Assembly (NCBI GenBank): GCA_949987705.1
Contig: OX465283.1
Coordinates: 2,956,207 to 3,020,206, forward strand
Direction: 5' to 3'
DNA from: Thereva unica
Lineage: Eukaryota; Arthropoda; Insecta; Diptera; Therevidae
Length of the DNA stretch: 64,000 nt
Position numbers and translations under genes: made by a program. Below are positions 23,454 through 34,848 of this stretch, in pieces (the stretch's first letter is position 1; each line of letters starts with the position of its first letter). The notes under the pieces were generated by a model that made no database searches, was not told the DNA's origin, and worked only from the letters and a program-made list of their open reading frames with translations.

Positions 23454-26400
23454 CTAAGGATCTTCCGGTATTACTTCATCTGCACCCGTCTCTCTGGGTC
23501 TAACCATCATTCTAGTACCTTTCAAAGAGTAATCGCCATGCCAGCTCTCCCATATAACACCAATGTAATCATGCCCATTAGGAGTATCATGATAAATACC
23601 GTTCAAATTGGCCTCTGAGCAGCTGTAAATAGTTTAAATTGTTCGTAGTTAACAATTATTAATTAAACCAATAAAACACTCACTTGTTAAACCACCAGCC
23701 ACTGCCATATCCAGGTGCGCACGGACAGCACGGGTGATCTGTTTGATCGTTGTTCTTATCAAATGTGCTGAACTTTTGGTTATTATGATACGACATTGCA
23801 TCGTGCACATTTCCACTGAATCCATCAATAAATATTTTGTAGCCTTCATCTTCAGAATCAACCCGGAAATATTTGTATTCAGCCCAAACAATTTCATCAT
23901 CGAAATCTTGTAGTTCAATTCTTAACTCATAGATGTCGTCCTTTACTAGTTGATGAATGAATTCATTCCCGTACCAAAAATCTTTCGATAAGTCCCCAAA
24001 GCCGTTTTTATAATCAGCCCAGGATCGGTTGAAACTTTCTTGCTCTTCGTATGGTCCTCGCCGCTGAATAACTGTCCATCCAGATCCAGATGTTGGGAAT
24101 AGACAGAGCCGTTCATTGAAATCCCTGCCGACATCGTTAAGGTCATTTTTGGCAAATTTGTAAATTCCTTCATCGTAGAGTTTTGTTAAGGCGTCGCAGC
24201 CGGCTTTACGGGGTTGAATGAAATCTGAAAATGAATAAATATTAAAATATTGGGCTTAAATTATGTTAATTTATGGTGTAGTAAGTAAATTTGTGCAATT
24301 TTTAAGGGAGATGTTTGATGTAAGAACGTCGTACGACATTAGTTGTATGGAAGAAATAGGTTGGTGATTGCAAGAAGTCTCGTGCAGGTGCTGGGAGTAT
24401 TTGTACTGCACTTACCATTTTTTATTGGAATAAGTGGAAAAGGAGATTCGCCGCGCGCTACAAGTCACTGGTTACCTACGCTGAGGGTGGTGAAGTCATC
24501 ATCGAAGCTGTTCTTTCCCCAACAGACGAATCTCACAAGCTGGACCCAAAGTACCAAGGAACCTTCATCATCTCTAAGGTTTTGTGAAATGACAGGTACG
24601 TCTTCGACGACTTCGAATCTACTTCAAGAAGACGCCGCTTCTCATGTGTGTACACCAGCGATTATCTAAAGCCTTAGTTTCACCTGAGCCCGAAATTGGA
24701 CGACACCAACGAATAGGATGAGGATGATGACAATGCCTTCATCCTCAAGGCAGAAATGGACGAGCTGTAACCACCATCTAGCCTACAACCAGTCGAACTA
24801 GTAGAGATCCATCCTAACGGACGCCGTTTGAACGAAGGGCGCCAGGGGAGTGAGAGGAACGGGGGGGGGGGGGGGGGGTTAGGAACGAGCGTAAAACTGA
24901 CGAGTTAACCACGCACATTCTTCATTCTATTAAATTCATTATAATAAATGTTTATCCGTATTAATAAAGATTAAGTGTGACAGCGAGCGAGACCCAACTT
25001 CCGCTAGAAGGCTGGCGTAGACCAGGACGCTCAGAGCTTAGGGATGCCAAACTGGATGACATCAGCTCAGAATCGGGACAGGTGGAGAGAACGGTTTCGA
25101 GAGGCCAGAACCAGATCCAGGTTGTAGAGCCATTAAAGAATAAGAAGTGTGGTTAAGCAAGTTTCTTTTAAATTGAGGCCACCCCTCGCCATCCGATCTG
25201 AGTTGAAGCAGATTGTTGCGAACTTGAGATGTACGAGTTCAGAAATTCTGACTGCGGAAGGTTATTCCACAGCCGAGCTATGTTTATAAAAGAACTTCTA
25301 GATCGTGTGCGCGAAAAGGATGACGGGTATGAGGGTGAACCTAACTAGTTAGCCTTATGCCAATCGTGGCGCGTTCTACCAACAAAAATTAAAACTATTC
25401 AGTTCTACAGTTGCAAAATTGCTTTAATCTTACAAAAGCACATTACACCGACAGTAAGCAAATAATTGACAAATGAAAATTTCGAAATATTTCCAACATT
25501 TTCCTGAACTGGTCCAACAACCAGCAAAGAGACACTCCCAGTAGCTGTTGAATAAACACAGAGTTCCGTGAAATTCTTGGTCTATTTTACAAAAATTAAA
25601 TAAAACACGAAATCGTCTTACCTAACTCTTCCCTTTCCGTTGTTTCGATAACATTTGGCACCGTTGTTACCTCGGCCGGTTCTAATTTTTCAACACTGCC
25701 GTCCACATCCTCAGCATCTTCAACAACATCAGTTTTGGTGATTTCCGGCTCGTTTGCGTGCTCCTTCAATGCTGTGTTTATGTTATTCCTTATCAAAAGT
25801 TCGATTTGTGAAATTTGTTGCGAAATAATATCAGTTTTTTCTGTAAGTGCTGCCACATCGCTTAAAACTGCTTGCGAGCATGCATCTAATTTCGCTTCCT
25901 GCTCCTCGCCTAAGGATATAATCCGCACAGTTTTATCGTCGACGGTTCGCACAAGTTCCATGACTTCGTCTAAGGACTCAGTATTTTGCTTTTCATGCGC
26001 AAGTATCTGAAAAGTTTAATTTAAGAATTAAAAAGAATTAAAATTTTAGAAAATGAGTAAAAACCTCTTTAATTTCTTCAGTTTGTTGATTATTTGCGAG
26101 TGTGGTAACTTTACCTTGAATATCTCGCAGCAGTGCCGGCGTATTCAATCCAACAGGTGGCGCTGCCATAAGCGGCGTTGGGCTTCGTGTGACGCGGCAA
26201 TTGTGCGTTTGAATATTTACAACATGTCGCATTATATTTGACAACTTAAACTTAATTTCCTTCGTATCTTCAATTTCATTCTCCTCCCAATTCCCGGCTA
26301 TTCTAGTTAGCTGATCGAGTTTCTGATCGATTTGCTTTATTTCCGAGCCTTTTTCGTTCAATTGATCGACCTTCGACAAAATATGGTTGACGGTAAATTC

Positions 26401-26757
26401 CAAGCTGGAAACCTTACTCTCTAAAATTTGATTTTCGTCTTGTGTTCGCTTTATGAGATCAATTTTATGATCGAGCGATTTTATATGATCATTCCAGGAC
26501 TCGATGTGATGACGGAAGATATCCCAAACTTGTGCCTTCTCTTCGAGCGCCTTAATGCTAGATTCCAAAGTGTTCATTAATACTGTAATTTTTCTCATTC
26601 GCTCATCTAGGGCGTTTGTGTAAAGGTTGTGGTATTTTTCCAGCTGCTCAGGTAAAAAGTCGAAGTACGTAAGGACTTTTTCGGGATTGGGATCTTGAAC
26701 GACTGCTCCATGGGTGGAGTTAAGTATGAGGAGAAATGTAACTATAAATTTGAGAAT
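23454..26757 (-). CDS. Secreted coiled-coil and fibrinogen-domain protein, first exon not found
   Basis: Exons: 26065-26757, 25622-26006, 23684-24224 and 23454-23622 (stop TAG). Junctions are GT-AG and in frame, giving 595 residues in view. The visible start (ILKFIVTFLLILNSTHG) is a signal-peptide core, so an upstream exon supplies the initiator ATG in phase 0; I could not place it. Next come about 250 residues of heptad-patterned coiled coil (for example IKALEEKAQVWDIF and LESKVSSLEFTVNHIL), an acidic linker, then a C-terminal fibrinogen-like domain. That domain shows GCDALTKLYDEGIY, SGSGWTVIQRRG, DDEIVWAEYKYF, the Ca-site region DKNNDQTDHPC, YGSGWWFNK and GVIWESWHG. This is the architecture of angiopoietin- and Scabrous-like secreted ligands. 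Its partner and pathway cannot be told from sequence. The donor after exon 26065 (gttttt) is unusual. The intron 24225-25621 holds retrotransposon debris. Confidence 0.85.
24345..24840 (+). mobile_element. Ty3/gypsy integrase C-terminal remnant
   Basis: Frames with shifts give HKLDPKYQGTFIIS-like, RYVFDDF-like and RRRFSCVYTSDYLKP, then PEPELDDTNE-like and an acidic end. This is the usual end of a gypsy-type polyprotein. It sits in an intron of the fibrinogen-domain gene, opposite to its strand. Confidence 0.55.
24861..24880 (+). repeat. Poly-G run of about 18-19 bases
   Basis: An uninterrupted G tract just after the gypsy remnant. Such runs are hard to assemble, so the exact length is uncertain. 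Confidence 0.7.
24985..25145 (+). repeat. LINE 3'-terminal tail, copy B
   Basis: High similarity to 22645-22803 over its whole length, ending at an A/G-rich tail. It lies inside the fibrinogen-gene intron. Confidence 0.55.
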
Positions 26758-26952
26758 CTGGAAGATGTTAAATGGAATTAAATTTATCTGCTGTAGAAAA
26801 TTATATAGGTAATTAATATCTAAAATACAGAAACTATTTATTCACTTATTCCAAAAAAAATATACACAAGGCGATCAACGGGAAGATTACTCTTATCTGT
26901 CTTCGTTTTAGTTTTCTTCAGTTTTGACATTCACGAAGTTTACTACTTACTT

Positions 26953-27065
26953 ATGCGGCTCTATAACCGAAATTCGATCCAGGTTTTACGCAACAGCTCT
27001 CTTCATCGGTTGATTTTATCCAGTTTGGCGTCCGCTCTAGGCGTCCTCGCTGACTGGAGCCTAAC
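26953..27065 (-). repeat. LINE 3'-terminal tail, decayed minus copy
   Basis: Inverse of the tails at 22645 and 24985: GCGGCTCTATAACCGA, TCGATCCAGGTTTTACGCAA, CCAGTTTGGCGTCC and CCTCGCTGACTGGAGCC correspond in order. More diverged than the plus copies. Confidence 0.4.
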
Positions 27066-27388
27066 CAGTTTTATTCTCTTCGCAACATACTTGTCGCTAT
27101 AGCGTTCATAAATGTTATCATCGTGAAGTCTCCGGAATCTACATAGTTTTTTCCTTGACATAAGATACCAACAGATCTCCGAAGGCCTTTCCCCTCGAAC
27201 GTGGCTAAAAGATCAGACAGCTTTTTGGTAAGTACCTGTGTCGGCATATATATGACTGCTGGTTGAAAGAGTGTCATCTTATAAGCCTATTGTATACGAG
27301 AATGTGTACATCCAGAGGCAAAAACTTTTTTTCTCTTTTTAACAATGGAGGCGTGCAAACCTAGGCAATCGAAACCTTTACTGACTTT

Positions 27389-27495
27389 CCATGCAGAGTT
27401 TACCCTGAGTTTACTCAGCGCCCATGGAAAAAGAGGTTAAGTAAAGTTTCGTTAATTCAAGAAAACTCGACGAAACCAGTCCGGTTAAGCTGGGC
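27389..27495 (-). repeat. Dispersed repeat, GGTAAACTCTGCATGGAAA family, copy 1
   Basis: The inverse of this stretch matches 43491-43610 over about 110 bases, sharing CCGGACTGGTTTCGTCGAGT, AACGAAACT and GAGTAAACTCAGGGTAAACT. It is non-coding with internal fold-back (GAGTAAACTC), probably a MITE. Confidence 0.6.
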
Positions 27496-27760
27496 TTTTA
27501 CTGTATATATATCAACGGCGACGCTGTTTTGGTGAGAGCTGCTACATTCTTATGGTGGCTTAGTGAGTCAATTGAAGAGCAAATGGAAGTTTTGCACTTT
27601 CTTCAGCCAAGTTAAGGCGGTTCTCGGGGTCCCGCCCCAAATGTACGAGTTGTATTCGAGGCGGGGACGAATGTAGGACTTGTAGTTTGTAGCCCTGGCC
27701 ACCGGCTCAAGGAGGAATTTGAACTATGAAGAGCTGAGGATAGAATTGAACCCTGCGTTA

Positions 27761-28087
27761 GACCGGTTCTACACATTCAACTTTGCATTCCACTTTTTGA
27801 CGTTCAATTCTGTGGCTCGTGTCTACACATTTTCAACTTTTCAAGAAGAAGACCGAAAGGCTCGGCTGTCACTGCTATCCGTATACACTCATATTCATAC
27901 ATATTCGAACACTCATACAAATGTTGAACGAAAACACAAAAGTTGAACGCAAATTTCCATTCCATTCTGAGCTGCTTTCCATTTTCCTTTCAACTCTAGT
28001 CTGTTTCAAACTTTGCATTGGAGTGAAAGAGAAAAAAAAGTTGAACGTCAAAAAGTGGAATGCAAAGTTGAATGTGTAGAACCGGTC
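27761..28087. mobile_element. 327-bp MITE with perfect 47-bp inverted repeats and TTA duplication
   Basis: The left 47 bases (27761-27807, starting GACCGGTTCTACACATTCAA) are the exact inverse of the right 47 (28041-28087). Both sides are flanked by TTA (27758-27760 and 28088-28090). A 3-bp TTA duplication is characteristic of PIF/Harbinger-type elements. The centre is non-coding. Perfect arms indicate recent insertion. Confidence 0.85.
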
Positions 28088-28234
28088 TTAGAGTCGACGT
28101 CATCCAATACTTCCAGAAAGGAAGCTCTTAATCCATATACTTAGAAGTAACTTTACCAATAGCTTGGACTTTGGTCAACAGGGCAGAGCGCCATACTCTG
28201 TCAAAAGCTTTTGAAATATCTAGAGCAATCAGAC

Positions 28235-28598
28235 CAGTGGTGTTGTCGAGCCGGAACGCTCCGGAACATCGTTCCGGTACTTCCTTTTTGGACAGGAACG
28301 CGTTCCGGAACTAAAGATGATTTCTGATAACGAGAATTGGCTGACGTATTGAAAAAAAATTAAAAAGAATTGCTGATTTTTTTTTTCTAATTTTTGACGA
28401 ATTTTTATATCTTTTTATATCGGGAAATCTCCCCCCCGTCGTCAAATTTGGGACATGAGACCTAAAAAAGAACGTCGCCGCCAGGATTATCATGGAAAAT
28501 CACCCCCCGTCGTTAAATTTGGGACATGAGACCGCACAGAGCGGCTGCCTAATTATATATACGCGTTCCGGTAAAAAAAAATTAGCACAACACCACTG
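28235..28598. mobile_element. Non-autonomous hAT element with 8-bp target duplication
   Basis: AATCAGAC flanks both ends exactly (28227-28234 and 28599-28606). Ends are CAGTGGTGTTGT on the left and, inverted, CAGTGGTGTTGTGC on the right, the usual hAT form. Inner arms carry GGAACGCG/CGCGTTCCGG motifs. A 30-bp stretch, starting at CCCCCCGTCGT and running to GACATGAGACC, is present twice (28431 and 28504). There is no transposase. Confidence 0.88.
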
Positions 28599-28685
28599 AA
28601 TCAGACCAGACTCACAAAATGAGGGATGCTTTGGTTGAGATGCGATGATTTAGGATACTCTCTGCCATTTATTTCAAATCTTTGT

Positions 28686-29155
28686 GGGCCTCGGTAGTCT
28701 AGGGGTAAGGCGCCTGACTACTATCCCCAGAGGTCCCGGGTTCGATTCCCGGCGGTGCCATGGTCCTAGCCTTTCCCAATTTCCCGCCTACATAACTTTC
28801 CTTCTTTCTTCTTCCCTCTTTGCATTCCTGATTCCTTCTGTCATAGCCTTCCTTAGCCCTTCCCCGCTCCCCCAGAAGCGCATGTCATCGGTTGGTTGAA
28901 GAGATTCAACTCGTTTCAGGAGGCATAACACTCCAGCGAGTTGTTTCTCGATTCCCCGATGTCAGAGTCGCGATAGTAATGGTTGGGAGTAGGTGGACTG
29001 AAAATATCGCGGAAAGGTTGTGGCGGTTCCTTCCTCCCCGACTAGAGCTGCTGTTCGACATTGCACTCTATACGAAGAAAATAGATTGTCAACAGTATAA
29101 AGGGCTTTTCCTGAGACTCTAGTCTTTCACATAAAAAAAAAAAAAAAAAAAAAAA
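28686..29155 (+). mobile_element. tRNA-derived SINE, copy 1
   Basis: The head resembles a tRNA: A-box-like TAGTCTAGGGGTAAGG and B-box GGTTCGATTCC (28739-28749), ending GCGGTGCCA. The body runs about 370 bp through CCTACATAACTTTCCTTC, CATCGGTTGGTTGA, CAACTCGTTTCAGGAGGC, GACTAGAGCTGCT and ATTCGACATTGC-type motifs to an A-tail (29132-29155). Copies at 38205-38591 (+) and 51752-52195 (-) share the whole body. The order (Pol III promoter head, conserved body, A-tail, no ORF) defines a SINE. Confidence 0.85.
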
Positions 29156-29157
29156 TC

Positions 29158-29560
29158 TGTTGCTTTCAAATCCGGAGGACGAGGAGGCCACTCCAAATCG
29201 TCATTTTTCGACAAAACGGTCCTCGGGAACCTACGCTTCAAGCACTTAAATGTAGCGGCTGCGGTGTGGCAAGGTATTGTTGAAAATAGAAGTTCGTGAG
29301 ACCTTTGTCACGCATTTTCAGACACACGAAGTGCGCCAACATCCAACGGCAGCGTATACGTCGTGGACGATTTCTACAATGGTCCGATGATGGTTTTTGA
29401 GCACAGTCCGGCCCAAAACTGACATTCTCGCCGTGCAGTGGTTTTGTTTATTGACTCCGCCAGAGAATGTAAAATGAACTTCGTTCGTCATCAAAATTTT
29501 GTCCACATTCGCATTCTAATCAATGTAGTTTCCTATTCGTATCGATGCGTTCTTGTGGCA
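29158..29560 (-). pseudogene. Mariner/Tc1-like transposase relic
   Basis: Minus-strand frames show TNEVHFTFSGGVNKQNHC (the position of D-E-A-H-F.L.G.VNKQN in IS630/mariner-type transposases), then a CHTA-like block, LKRRFPRTVLSKN and WPPRPPDLKATD (normally W-P-P-R-S-P-D-L, followed by the last catalytic acidic residue). Stops and frameshifts interrupt it. The first aspartate of the DE motif is changed to N. It abuts the A-tail of the SINE. Confidence 0.7.
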
Positions 29561-29639
29561 ATTCAATCCGCGTAGATCCGTTCATTGTATCTGGGACCCC
29601 GATTCCCTTCCGCTCTAAAACGTGTATTGCAACTGGTCA

Positions 29640-32050
29640 ATCCATAGAGCACCATCCAGAACCCTAACCTATCCTCTTCTATCCTTCAAACTAACCTTAC
29701 TACTAGTCATTGCCCCATGACTTGAACGACAAAGGAGACTGTTTGTACAGAGAGGAATTACTAGTTAGTCCCATAAAAAAAGTCTGGAAATCTCTTGTTC
29801 AACCAAGAATGACTCACCAATTGAATACATAGCTGTTCTAATACAAAAATATTAACGAATCATTGGTTGAAACTGAGCGAATTTGGTTTAATAAAGATCA
29901 ACTATGAAAAATTCACAATTATAAAGCAATTTTTCAATGACGCATTACAAAATCTTTCTTTAATGTTCTTTCCGGCCTTTTAATGACATAAAAATCTCGT
30001 CAACGGCACGATATTTTTGATAACCTATTTCAAAATTGCGTGAAAGTTTGTGTCAAGTTCAAGGTCTTAATAAAAATTGAGCTAAATTGAAATTCTAAAG
30101 TCTTTGCTAGAAAAACTCGAAAGAATCTGCATAATTCCGGTTAGAGGCTGCTACAAAGACAATTGTTAATAGATGGCGCTTGAAGAAACTAATTTTTTGA
30201 CAAACGAGTTTCAAAGATTCAGAAATGCTCGACAGGAAATACTTTTGTATCTAATAAATATCTAAACAATATATAAGTCACACCTATCAAGAGACACAAA
30301 AAAAATTAAATATTGTTTGAGTTTGAGAGATATTTATCTTTAATTGAAGAGAAGCGAGCTTTCGGAAAGTAGCTTCGCTCTCAATTTCGAAAACTACTTT
30401 TTTTTTCGATATTTTGCAACATTTGATCGACACTAATCCGTCTGCTCGCCTTTTCACGCTTGTTCAAAACATGAAAATTGTGGAAAACATTTCTTTTATT
30501 TGAGAGACGAAGCAAACATGAACAATTTTGCAATATTTTCTCGGAAGCCACACCACGGCCATTATTGTGTCTATTTTGAATCAAATTTTATATTTATAAT
30601 CACAAAAACAAAAATAAATTCGTTCCAACAGTTTGAAAATAAGAAAATAGTTCACCAATTCATTTCTATTTTAAGATTAACCATTGGAAAGATTGTCTTC
30701 ATCACCTGAAAACTTGTCTAGAAGAATTCTTATATACTATTCACCATTTCAATCAGCAACGACGACTCCTTCAGCAACTTCAGCAACACAACTTAAAACT
30801 GCACTTTTTCACTGATAAGCACCCAGAGCCAAACTGAAACTGAATCGTGAAATTTACGCGAATTTATTAAAATTCTTAACGATCGGTTTTGCGCTAATGA
30901 ATGATCTCTTTACTTTTTCAGCTTTTTGTGTTATGGAAACGGTCACGAAGGAGAAGTCTCACATCTCTTCACCATATGGATGCTGAAATCACAGGATTCT
31001 TCTTGAGCAGTCCGCTGCTACTGTTTATCATATTAACGATCAACAATGTCACAGTGCACCACACTCTTCACTTTCGACCAATTAAACTTCAGACGTTGAA
31101 CGACGACGCCTGACGAGTGGTAGGAGCAAGGAACTGAATTTAATTGTCACCACCAGTTCAGATCTCTTCCCGAGGATGCGAATTTCATGGCCAAAGACGA
31201 AATTTCTTTCTAAAACAAAAACAACATTTTTCTGTTCTCTGTTTATAATTGAGAGTCTATTTTTAGTGAAGCTCCAGAGCCAGCCAAGCTGTCTTCAATA
31301 AGGTGATTCGAGAGGCAACTACGAATCTATCGTACACGACGTCATTCACAAAAACACGGGCTAAAATTAAATATTAATTTTCAATTATTAGATAACGAGT
31401 TATGGTCGGGGTTTTTTGGGCATTTAATTGATAATTCATTTTATAAATTTAGACGCTGGGAAGCATTAAGTCTGGTACATGTGTACATATGTATGTCTGT
31501 GTGGGAATATTTGTAAGAGTTTGCAAATCATTTAGTGCATTAAGTATCGCGAAAAAAGTATTAAGAACTAATTGAACTGCATGGACTTGTGTTAACAGGA
31601 GCCCCCGATCAATACGATCAATTGGATCTTGGGGTTTTTGTCATTGATAATTGTCCTGTTTTTGGATTTTTTTAATGTGACCTCATAAAAATTCAATTGG
31701 TTTGGTGTCAAGGCGCAATTAAAGATTTTTTAGCCCTTTTTGATACGCAATTAAGATCAGCAAATCAAAAAGAAAGACTGCGCAGCATGGAACGGTTGGA
31801 GTGAGTACAAAACAGAAAATGTTTAAATGCAATTTCCAGAATCCATCGTGAAAAATGTATGTGACAACTATAATAGTTGAGATGAGAGTCGCAGAAGCAC
31901 AAGAGATTGTGTAATAGCTACAATATGTCGTCATAGAGTCACCTGGACGGGTTGAGTATGTCCTCCCTAGACCCGCCGTATCTAGTCCATTTCATCCCCA
32001 CGCATGACAGCTTTATGTCGTGTCTCACTTGTCCCAGCAGTGCAGGGGCA
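29640..32050. other. Intergenic stretch without recognised gene
   Basis: CCTAACCTATCCTCTTCTAT at about 29664 matches the Jockey-type tail near 46250. Beyond that I see only AT-rich sequence with short ORFs lacking motifs. The missing first exon of the fibrinogen gene could lie anywhere here; candidates of the form ATG|gtga exist on the minus strand but none can be chosen. Confidence 0.4.
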
Positions 32051-32057
32051 CCTCGAG

Positions 32058-32568
32058 CTAGTCTATACTAATGCTGAAAAGCAAGGGGCCCAGGATAGAG
32101 CCATGAGGTAATCCACAATAAAGAAGAGCAGGTTCGGAGAAACATTCTTGTTCCTTAACAATTTGAGACTGCTCTTGGAGATAACTTTCAAAAAGCTTGA
32201 CTGCAGTAGGGTCGAGTCCAAAATGTCTGCCTAGTTTTTCAAGTAACATCATATGGTCAACTGAGTCAAATGTTTTTGATAAATCGAGTAGGACTACAGT
32301 TTTATTGTTATCAAATATCAGTTGAAACTTTTAAGAGTGCCGATTTGTAGCTGTGCTCACACCTGAAACCAAAATGCCATATAGAAAGAAGATTACTTTG
32401 ATTTAGATAGTACATGAGCTGCTTAGCAATAATTTTATCAAAAAATTTAGGAAGGAAACATAGAATACTGATTGAACGGAAGTCAAATGGTTGCGAAGGA
32501 GAGATCTTTTTCAGAATAGGTACAACAAAGCCTCCGCTCAACAAACTGACAGTGTGTTGCAAAGACAC
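32058..32568 (-). mobile_element. Jockey/CR1-type LINE fragment, RT domain
   Basis: Two adjacent minus readings: VVPILKKISPSQPFDFRSIS (V-P-I-x-K...D.RPIS), FGFRCEHSYKSALLKV (G-F-R..HS), LFESYLQEQSQIV and GLPHGSILGPLLFSI (V-P-Q-G-S-x-L-G-P-L-L-F with Q changed to H). The YADD part is absent. Inactive. Confidence 0.7.
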
Positions 32569-33038
32569 GTTGACTCGTGTATCATCCCACTAACGCATGC
32601 ACAGATTTATCTTCTTTTTCTTTGGGTCTGATATTGACATAACTCTTTGTTATTCTCGTTCGAGGTGTGCACACATTGATATCCCGGATAATAAGTTACT
32701 CTCGGTAAAATAAATACCCATGTACGCCGAGAGAAAACCGGATTTTTATGGTTGATGTTACGATTCGTGTATGCCAGTCCAATGATCCGCACTATTAACC
32801 TAGTCAAACACCACATTTTTACCATCTACTGATATCAGCGCCTTTTGTTATGAAGCTCTTTATATAAATTAAATGTCATCTTCTAGGAGATATCAATTTG
32901 AAGTTTCAAAACTAGATCAAATAGCCTGGTATATTGAATAGGTTTTTTAAGTAAAACTCTAAGCTTAGGTGCCACCCTTTGTACTACCAGGCCACTTATT
33001 TTATGTCATAAAGGTCAAATGTACTAATCTGTAGGATT

Positions 33039-33455
33039 CAGTGGTCTCCAAACTTTTTTGGCCGCGTACCCTTTTGACGAACATAATCATAAATTGTACC
33101 CCCTCACTATATCTATAGGAAACAAAGATGGCCGCGCGTTTTAAATACGGGTGCTAACGATTATTTGGGGTTTTGGTTTCTCTTAATGTTTATATGTTTT
33201 GGTTTAGTATGGATATAAAAATTATTTATTTTTTGTTTTCCTTAAAAATTCGCAAAAGTATTGAATGAAATACAGAATAGGCTTGTATAATGCAGAGTCG
33301 CCGGTTAAAAAATTTCGACAAAAATTTGTTTTTCAGTTAAAAATTGTATGCCCGCGAGAGAAAATAAAGTAGTATTTTGAAAAGAAATGTGGCGTACCCC
33401 CCAGAATTTTCTACGTACCCTTCGGGGTACGCGTACCACACTTTGGAGACCACTG
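33039..33455. mobile_element. Non-autonomous hAT-like element
   Basis: The left end CAGTGGTCTCCAAACTTTTT and the inverted right end CAGTGGTCTCCAAAGTGTGG share the first 14 bases, and both arms contain GCGTACCC-type motifs. The flanks (GTAGGATT and GGATAGAT) are not a clean 8-bp duplication, so age or a small rearrangement blurs the site. The centre is AT-rich and non-coding. Confidence 0.65.
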
Positions 33456-33459
33456 GGAT

Positions 33460-34848
33460 AGATTACTCGGTGGAATGTCGTTAAAATATCAGTTAATTTT
33501 CCTCTCAAGGTTCCATCTATAGACCGGCATGTGATAAATCTAAAGACTTCTTATATCAGTTAACGAAATATAAAATTATTTATTTTTTCAAATAAAAAGG
33601 TTAATAGAATAATATTCTGGGCTAAATATTTTTATTATCATTATTGCTTAACATTTCTCTGAAAATATATTAGCCAAAAAATGTTCCCAAAACTATCATA
33701 ACGTCACCGAATTCACTTCGTACGTAACGTTACCCAAGGCAGTACTTTTTATTCAAAGATAGCAAATTTACCGTATGACCACCCCAAAATTCCACTTCAA
33801 CTTGACTTTATCGAAACTTAACGAAACTTTACATTCGTCACTTTATTTTTATCAATCATCGCTCGAAGTTGGACCCGGCATATGTAACATCGCGACAGCT
33901 GTAAAAGCTCTTTTTTGTTGTGTTAAACCCCATAAATTTTGAGTAAAAATTGTAAATTTAGTTTAATTGTTTAAACTAAGTTTAAAAAAAAAACACTAAA
34001 TTGCAACGCGACGCCTTAATTTTTGATTCGAAGGATTAATCGACGACTTTTTTATTCAGAAATTAAGGAAAATTAGGAATTTTGAAAGAGCTCCCGAAAA
34101 AATCGCGAAAAATTGGACAAAAATAATGAAAAAAAAAAATTGAATTAAAAGCCGAAAACTAAATTAAAAATTAATAGTTGATATAAATTAATGCTACTTT
34201 TATTCATAAATTAGGGGGAATTTGAAAATTGGAGGAAAGAGAAAATTTTTAAAGAAAATTTTCAAAAACGCACATGTTTTATTTTTGATATACAAACATA
34301 CCGACGCCATGGATGCACCCCAGAAAGGATTTGGAATGGGCCCACAATAGGAATGGGAAAAGTCATTTTGACTTTTGAAAAACCGCGAACCCGGTTTGGG
34401 AGCTTTATAATTTTAGTGTTGCCATGGGGCGGGCGCTTGGTGAGTGAGAGTGTTGGTTGAATGAAGCGAACGCACAAGTGTAGTGTGTCAGTGAAGAAAA
34501 AAGGTGAATCATCCGCTCGAAGTCGACTTCTTTTCCTTGTTTTTTCGGTTTATTTTTGTATTATTTTCACGGAGAAAATCTTTTTGTTAGAGTGTGCCAC
34601 TCCTGTTTTTCGGAAAAACTAGTTTCATTCGGGATAATGGCCATTTGAGAGTGAAAGTGAACAAAACACGACGGAATAACTAAATCATGCATTGACAGAC
34701 AATAAAGACGACGTGCCGTGATACCAAATGTTTTAACTCAAGAACACCGTGTGACTGACTCAGTGCACTCTTGTTTCACAGAAAAGGAGGAGAAGTTCAT
34801 ATATATGCACTAATTTTTATGAACAGTAGTTCAAAGTGAAAAGAAATC
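33460..34848 (+). other. Upstream region and probable 5' UTR of the PAK gene
   Basis: AT-rich DNA up to about 34440, then a mixed stretch rich in GTGTG/GAGTG words, as common in insect 5' UTRs. Untranslated exons may lie here. I cannot place the transcription start, and no clear TATA plus initiator was recognised. Confidence 0.3.

Noticed and set aside
28686..28760. tRNA-like sequence that might be a functional tRNA
   Set aside because: Arms do not close into a proper cloverleaf and the sequence continues into a repeated body with an A-tail, so it is a SINE head.
28892..29122. ORF beginning MVEEIQLVSGGITLQ, with a similar ORF (MADEIQLVSGGITLQ) at 51815-52024
   Set aside because: The likeness is due to both being inside copies of the SINE body; frames are not kept in the third copy.
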